Assembly (NCBI RefSeq): GCF_012641275.1
Contig: NZ_JABAIA010000001.1
Coordinates: 558,001-622,000 of the forward strand
DNA from: Chitinophaga varians
GTDB taxonomy: Bacteria > Bacteroidota > Bacteroidia > Chitinophagales > Chitinophagaceae
Direction of reading: 5' to 3'
Length of the DNA: 64,000 nt
Of the stretch, positions 60,425 to 64,000 are shown in pieces. The notes below the pieces were generated by a model. The model worked only from the letters and a program-made list of their open reading frames with translations, searched no databases and was not told where the DNA came from. The first letter of the stretch is position 1; every line of letters starts with the position of its first letter. The translations under genes were made by a program, and so were the position numbers.

Positions 60425-60952
60425 ATGAGAAAGCTACTCCCCGTATGGCTTATGCTGGCGTCCGTACACGTATTCGGACAAACGGCCACGCCTACCCTGA
60501 AATCCGTTTTACTGACACAACTCCGCAGTACACACAATAAGGCGGACTGGTTCGTGCCAGCCAACACTGCCGTGGAAGGCCTTACGGCTGAACAGGCCAA
60601 CTGGAAAGATGGCAGCGGCAACCACTCTGTAGGCCAACTGGTGCAACACCTCGTGTTCTGGAACGAACGGCAGCTCAACAAGTTCCTCGGAAAAGAAGTG
60701 AAGGACTTCAAAGGCGACAACAACGAAACATTTGCCAGTGTAGACAAAGCAAGCTGGGAAACAGCCGTAAAGAAACTGGACGAAATACTTACCGGACTGG
60801 AACAATTCGTCGAAAAAGCAGACGATAAAACACTCGCTGCCGCCGCCGGCACCATCGCCAATATCTCCACCCACAATGCCTATCATACCGGGCAGATCAT
60901 CTTCGTCCGCAAGGAACAGGGATCATGGAACCCGGAACATGGCGTGAAATGA
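60425..60952 (+). CDS. Exported DinB-family protein
   Basis: A 175-residue DinB-fold protein with a signal peptide (MRKLLPVWLMLASVHVFGQ), which is unusual in a mainly cytosolic superfamily. The His ligands are in NHSVGQLVQHLVFWNERQLN and STHNAYHTGQIIFVRKEQ. The ATG at 60425 is supported by the signal peptide; the frame extends to 60356. It is tail to tail with mgtA (0 bp). Confidence 0.85.
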   Translation: MRKLLPVWLMLASVHVFGQTATPTLKSVLLTQLRSTHNKADWFVPANTAVEGLTAEQANWKDGSGNHSVGQLVQHLVFWNERQLNKFLGKEVKDFKGDNNETFASVDKASWETAVKKLDEILTGLEQFVEKADDKTLAAAAGTIANISTHNAYHTGQIIFVRKEQGSWNPEHGVK

Positions 60953-63664
60953 TTACAGCCAGCTCTGAAAACGCCGGATGAACCAGTTTTTGATCAGCTG
61001 CGTTAACACACAATAGCTGGTCAGGATAGCGAACAGAAAAGGAAAATATTGGACCGGCATGGCCTGCATTTTTAATGCCGCGGCCAGCGGACTGAATGGC
61101 AGTAAAATACCAATGGCCATTACCAGCGTTGTCAACGCCAGCACCGGTGCGGTGGCCCAGCTTTGAATGAACGGCACCTTACGCGTACGGATCATATGCA
61201 CAATCAGCGTCTGTGACAACAACCCTTCTATGAACCAGCCGCTCTGGAAAAATGCCTGGTGCTCCGGCGTATTGGCTTTGAAAAAGAAAAACAACAAGGC
61301 AAATGTCAGATAATCAAAAATAGAACTGATAGGCCCGATGAAAAACATAAACCGTGCAATACCGGAAGCATCCCACTTTTTAGGTGCTTCGAGATATTCC
61401 TTGTCCATCCGGTCCCAGGGAATGGCTATCTGCGAAATATCATACAACAGGTTCTGCACCAGCAACTGAATAGGCAACATCGGCAGAAACGGCAGAAACG
61501 CACTGGCCCCCAGCATACTGAACATGTTCCCAAAGTTGCTGCTGGCGGTCATCTTGATGTACTTGATGATGTTGCCAAATGTCCGGCGGCCGTAAATCAC
61601 GCCTTTCCGCAATACGGTCAGGTCTTTTTCCAGCAGGATAATGTCCGCGCTTTCTTTGGCGATGTCGGTCGCAGTGTCCACAGAGATGCCTACATCAGCT
61701 TCTCTCAAAGCTGCAGCGTCATTGATGCCATCTCCCATAAAACCGACCGTATGCCCTTTCTGCTGTAATACTTTCACCACACGGGTTTTCTGCAGGGGGC
61801 TTAGCTTGGCGAAGATGCTGATGTTGTCGATTTCTTTTGTGAGCTCAGCATCGCTGATATTGTCCAGGTCCGGCCCCAGCAGGATATTGTTGACCGGTAT
61901 TCCTACGTCCCGGCATATTTTTTTGGTAACGATCTCGTTGTCGCCGGTCAGCACTTTCAATGTAATGCCCAGCTGGTGCAATGCTTCGATAGAGGGTTGG
62001 GCGGAAGGTTTGGCGGGGTCCAGGAAACCAATGAAGCCGGTCAGCGTCATGTTGTTTTCATCCGCCACGCCATACGTCAGGGCGCGGTTGTCGAACTCCT
62101 TAATGGCGACCAGCAACACGCGCAGCCCTTCTTCATTGAGCTTGCGGGAAATACGGAGGATATGGTTGCGCATACCTTCGTCCAGCACCATGACGTTATC
62201 ATTTTCGGGGTGCAGTTCTTTATCTTCTCCGGGGTTAAAAGCATGTGAACAAAGGGCCAGCATCTCTTCCACGGCGCCCTTGCAGATGAGCAGGTGCTTG
62301 CCGTTGCGCTGCTGCAATATTACGGACATGCGGCGGCGCTGGAAATCGAACGGTATTTCATCTATTTTGGTAAAACGGTTGCCCGCCTGGATATGCTCAT
62401 GTACCTCCACATGTTCCAGCACGGCCTGGTCCAGCAGGTTCCTCAGCCCTGTCTGATAGTAGCTGTTGAGATAAGCCCATTTAAGCACTTCTTCGTCATC
62501 CTGCCCCAATACGTTCAGATGCCTTTCCAGGACTATTTTGTCGATAGTGAGTGTGCCTGTTTTATCAGTGCACAGGATGTCCATCGCGCCGATATTCTGA
62601 ATGGCGTTCAGCCTTTTTACGATCACTTTGCGTTTGCTCATGCTCAGCGCTCCTTTGGCCAGGTTGGCGGTAACGATCATGGGCAGCATTTCCGGCGTAA
62701 GGCCAACGGCAACGGCTATAGCAAAAAGCAAAGCGGAGATCCAGTCGTGTTTTACCAGTCCGTTGATCACAAAAATCAACGGCACCATTACCAGCATAAA
62801 ACGGATCAGCAGCCAGCTGACACTGTTCACACCTTTATCGAAACTGGTTTCCGCCCTTTTGGTGATCAGGGTTTTGCTAAAGGAGCCAAAGTAAGTCTGA
62901 TCACCGGTATTGATGGCGATGGCCGTAGCGGCGCCGCTCACCACGTTGGTGCCCAGATAACAGATGTTCTCCAGTTCAAAGGGTACGCGGCGTTCGGCAT
63001 CTGCAATGCTGAATTCCTGTTTCTCTACCGGCAGCGCTTCTCCTGTAAGCATCGCCTGGCTCACGAACAGGTCTTTCGATTGCAGCACCCGGCAGTCTGC
63101 GGGTATCATGTCGCCGGCAGACAGCAGGAAAATATCCCCGGGAACGATCTCCTGGATGGGTATCTCCCGGGCGCCTTCCGGATTACGCAGCACCATGGCA
63201 GTAGTTTTCACCATGCCTTTGAGTTTCTCCGCGGCGCGGTTGCTGCGGAACTCCTGCCAGAAACGAAGTACGGAGCTCAGCACCACCATTACGCCCACTA
63301 CGCAGACGGTTTTGTAGTCCTGCTCACCGGGAGCGGCCAGCCACACGTCCATGATAAAGGATATAATGGCAATCACGGCCAGTACGCCGATGAAGGGATT
63401 GATGAAAGCCTGTAGGAATTGTTTGTACCAGGCGGGCGCTTTTTTGTGGGTGATTTCATTGAGCCCGAACACCCTGCGCTTGGTTTGCACCTGGTTTTCT
63501 GTAAGACCGCCTTCCTGGCTGTCCAACACGTTCATGGCACCGGCCCTGTCGCTTCGCGCCACATGGCGGAGCTTCTTCGCTGCCAGTACATTAAATCCGT
63601 CTGCAGTTACCTGCTGGGTAAAGGGTATGTGCCGCCTGATGCTGCCTGCTGCTGTTCTGATCAT
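60953..63664 (-). CDS. mgtA: Mg2+-importing P-type ATPase (MgtA-like)
   Basis: A 903-residue P3B-type ATPase in the inner membrane. The cation ATPase N-terminus is at about 30-110, the actuator motif MLTGEALPVEKQEF at about 200-213, the phosphorylation site CTDKTGTLTIDKIVLERHLN at about 365-384 and GFMGDGINDAAALREADVGI near 660. The last 250 residues contain six helices with NLLYDISQIAIPWDRMD, typical of MgtA/MgtB. It should import Mg2+. The 5' leader contains a minus-strand 19-residue frame (63706-63765) that could be a leader peptide as in Enterobacteria, but with only one Pro codon. Its stop abuts that of the DinB gene. Confidence 0.93.
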   Translation of the reverse strand: MIRTAAGSIRRHIPFTQQVTADGFNVLAAKKLRHVARSDRAGAMNVLDSQEGGLTENQVQTKRRVFGLNEITHKKAPAWYKQFLQAFINPFIGVLAVIAIISFIMDVWLAAPGEQDYKTVCVVGVMVVLSSVLRFWQEFRSNRAAEKLKGMVKTTAMVLRNPEGAREIPIQEIVPGDIFLLSAGDMIPADCRVLQSKDLFVSQAMLTGEALPVEKQEFSIADAERRVPFELENICYLGTNVVSGAATAIAINTGDQTYFGSFSKTLITKRAETSFDKGVNSVSWLLIRFMLVMVPLIFVINGLVKHDWISALLFAIAVAVGLTPEMLPMIVTANLAKGALSMSKRKVIVKRLNAIQNIGAMDILCTDKTGTLTIDKIVLERHLNVLGQDDEEVLKWAYLNSYYQTGLRNLLDQAVLEHVEVHEHIQAGNRFTKIDEIPFDFQRRRMSVILQQRNGKHLLICKGAVEEMLALCSHAFNPGEDKELHPENDNVMVLDEGMRNHILRISRKLNEEGLRVLLVAIKEFDNRALTYGVADENNMTLTGFIGFLDPAKPSAQPSIEALHQLGITLKVLTGDNEIVTKKICRDVGIPVNNILLGPDLDNISDAELTKEIDNISIFAKLSPLQKTRVVKVLQQKGHTVGFMGDGINDAAALREADVGISVDTATDIAKESADIILLEKDLTVLRKGVIYGRRTFGNIIKYIKMTASSNFGNMFSMLGASAFLPFLPMLPIQLLVQNLLYDISQIAIPWDRMDKEYLEAPKKWDASGIARFMFFIGPISSIFDYLTFALLFFFFKANTPEHQAFFQSGWFIEGLLSQTLIVHMIRTRKVPFIQSWATAPVLALTTLVMAIGILLPFSPLAAALKMQAMPVQYFPFLFAILTSYCVLTQLIKNWFIRRFQSWL

Positions 63665-63789
63665 GACTGTAGAATAGTTTAATGGTCAGCCGGGGCGGTC
63701 CCTTATCAGGAAGAAAACAGGGCACCCTGGCTTACATTACCGGTATGTCCGGGTCCTGCGTCCATAGTGATAAATATTTGTTGACAGGA

Positions 63790-63797
63790 CAAAAATA
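63790..63797 (-). promoter_or_regulatory. Possible promoter -7 box of mgtA
   Basis: Minus-strand TATTTTTG, exact TAnnTTTG match, 126 bp before the mgtA ATG. It lies in the T-tract that follows the hairpin at 63801-63820, so the two functions may overlap. Confidence 0.35.
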
Positions 63798-63800
63798 CTA

Positions 63801-63820
63801 CAGCCTGCGCGGGCAGGCTG
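63801..63820 (-). terminator. Terminator for the last minus-strand gene
   Basis: A perfect 8-bp stem (63801-63808 with 63813-63820), a 4-nt loop and a T-rich tract on the minus strand (63791-63800). It ends the transcript of the gene that enters the window from the right. Confidence 0.7.
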
Positions 63821-63868
63821 TTAGAGGGGCTTTAGAAAAGTATTAGAAATTCATTAGAGCGATGGTAA

Positions 63869-64000
63869 TTATTTTCTCACCAGCTTGGTCACCTGGTCCA
63901 TGCTGGAACTCACGATCGTAGCTGTTCCATTTGCTGAACTGTTTTTAGTATAATTCACGCGTGATTTTAATACCAGCGTATCCCCTTTCCAGCTCAGTTT
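63869..64000 (-). CDS. 3' end of a gene cut by the window edge
   Basis: 43 codons plus TAA at 63869-63871, open to the window edge. The visible residues (KLSWKGDTLVLKSRVNYTKN, then SSMDQVTKLVRK at the end) show alternating polar/hydrophobic strands. Not recognised. A terminator hairpin lies 49 bp after its stop, which supports it as a real gene. Confidence 0.6.
   Translation of the reverse strand, partial: KLSWKGDTLVLKSRVNYTKNSSANGTATIVSSSMDQVTKLVRK

Noticed and set aside
63706..63765. 19-residue leader peptide for mgtA, like mgtL
   Set aside because: Only one Pro codon and no anti-terminator-like structure was found; it is mentioned in the mgtA entry only.
1..64000. tRNA, rRNA, CRISPR or a complete insertion sequence
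   Set aside because: No such pattern seen; no regularly spaced repeats of CRISPR type and no transposase-like frame.

Overview
The window is chromosomal DNA of a Bacteroidota bacterium, most likely a Chitinophaga-type member of the Chitinophagaceae. The signs are two SusC/SusD outer-membrane pairs, each led by an ECF sigma factor and a FecR anti-sigma factor, promoter-like TAnnTTTG motifs, near absence of Shine-Dalgarno sites, exported glycan enzymes (sulfatase, GH29 fucosidase, DUF1080) and many convergent gene pairs. No rRNA, tRNA, CRISPR array or complete insertion sequence was seen.

Layout. 1-0.46 kb: 3' part of an AraC regulator. 0.46-12.2 kb, minus strand: glycan-uptake locus 1 (ECF sigma, FecR, SusC, SusD, sulfatase, Gfo/Idh oxidoreductase). 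Its sigma and FecR genes are separated by an opposite-strand, locally AT-rich two-gene cassette: an AAA/OLD-like ATPase and a small PD-(D/E)XK-like nuclease, a candidate defence module. 12.3-19 kb: histidine kinase, exported GDPD phosphodiesterase, a 3-hydroxyisobutyrate-dehydrogenase-like enzyme, an APH(6)-like kinase, an AraC regulator and a siderophore-interacting flavoprotein. 19-28.5 kb: MacB/FtsX-type permease, GNAT, MscS channel, small hypotheticals, metallophosphoesterase with nucleotidyltransferase, DJ-1/AraC regulator, DUF1080 hydrolase, DinB. 28.5-42 kb: polysaccharide deacetylase, an AT-rich gap with a zinc-ribbon microprotein, FMN reductase, fucosidase, a second MscS, a divergent MocR/PNPOx pair, GntP permease, Tat-exported phospholipase C and a lipoprotein.

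42-56.4 kb, minus strand: glycan-uptake locus 2 (ECF sigma, FecR, SusC, SusD, a large lipoprotein joining ThuA-like, PQQ/sorbosone dehydrogenase, PKD, cytochrome c and CBM modules, an MFS transporter and two Gfo/Idh oxidoreductases). This set suggests import and oxidation of a sugar or glycoside. A 45-residue lanthipeptide-like precursor with its own terminator lies between this sigma factor and its FecR. 56.5-64 kb: MBL-fold hydrolase, P1B-type metal ATPase, two DinB proteins, an MgtA-type Mg ATPase and the 3' end of one more gene.

Main leads: (i) the ATPase-nuclease cassette; (ii) the lone lanthipeptide-like precursor; (iii) at both susC start codons a plus-strand TAnnTTTG motif followed 60-100 nt later by a plus-strand hairpin with a T-tract, as expected for cis-antisense small RNAs of the kind known from Bacteroides PULs; (iv) several palindromes, repeats and small ORFs in intergenic DNA. 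All functions come from reading the sequence; no database search was run.
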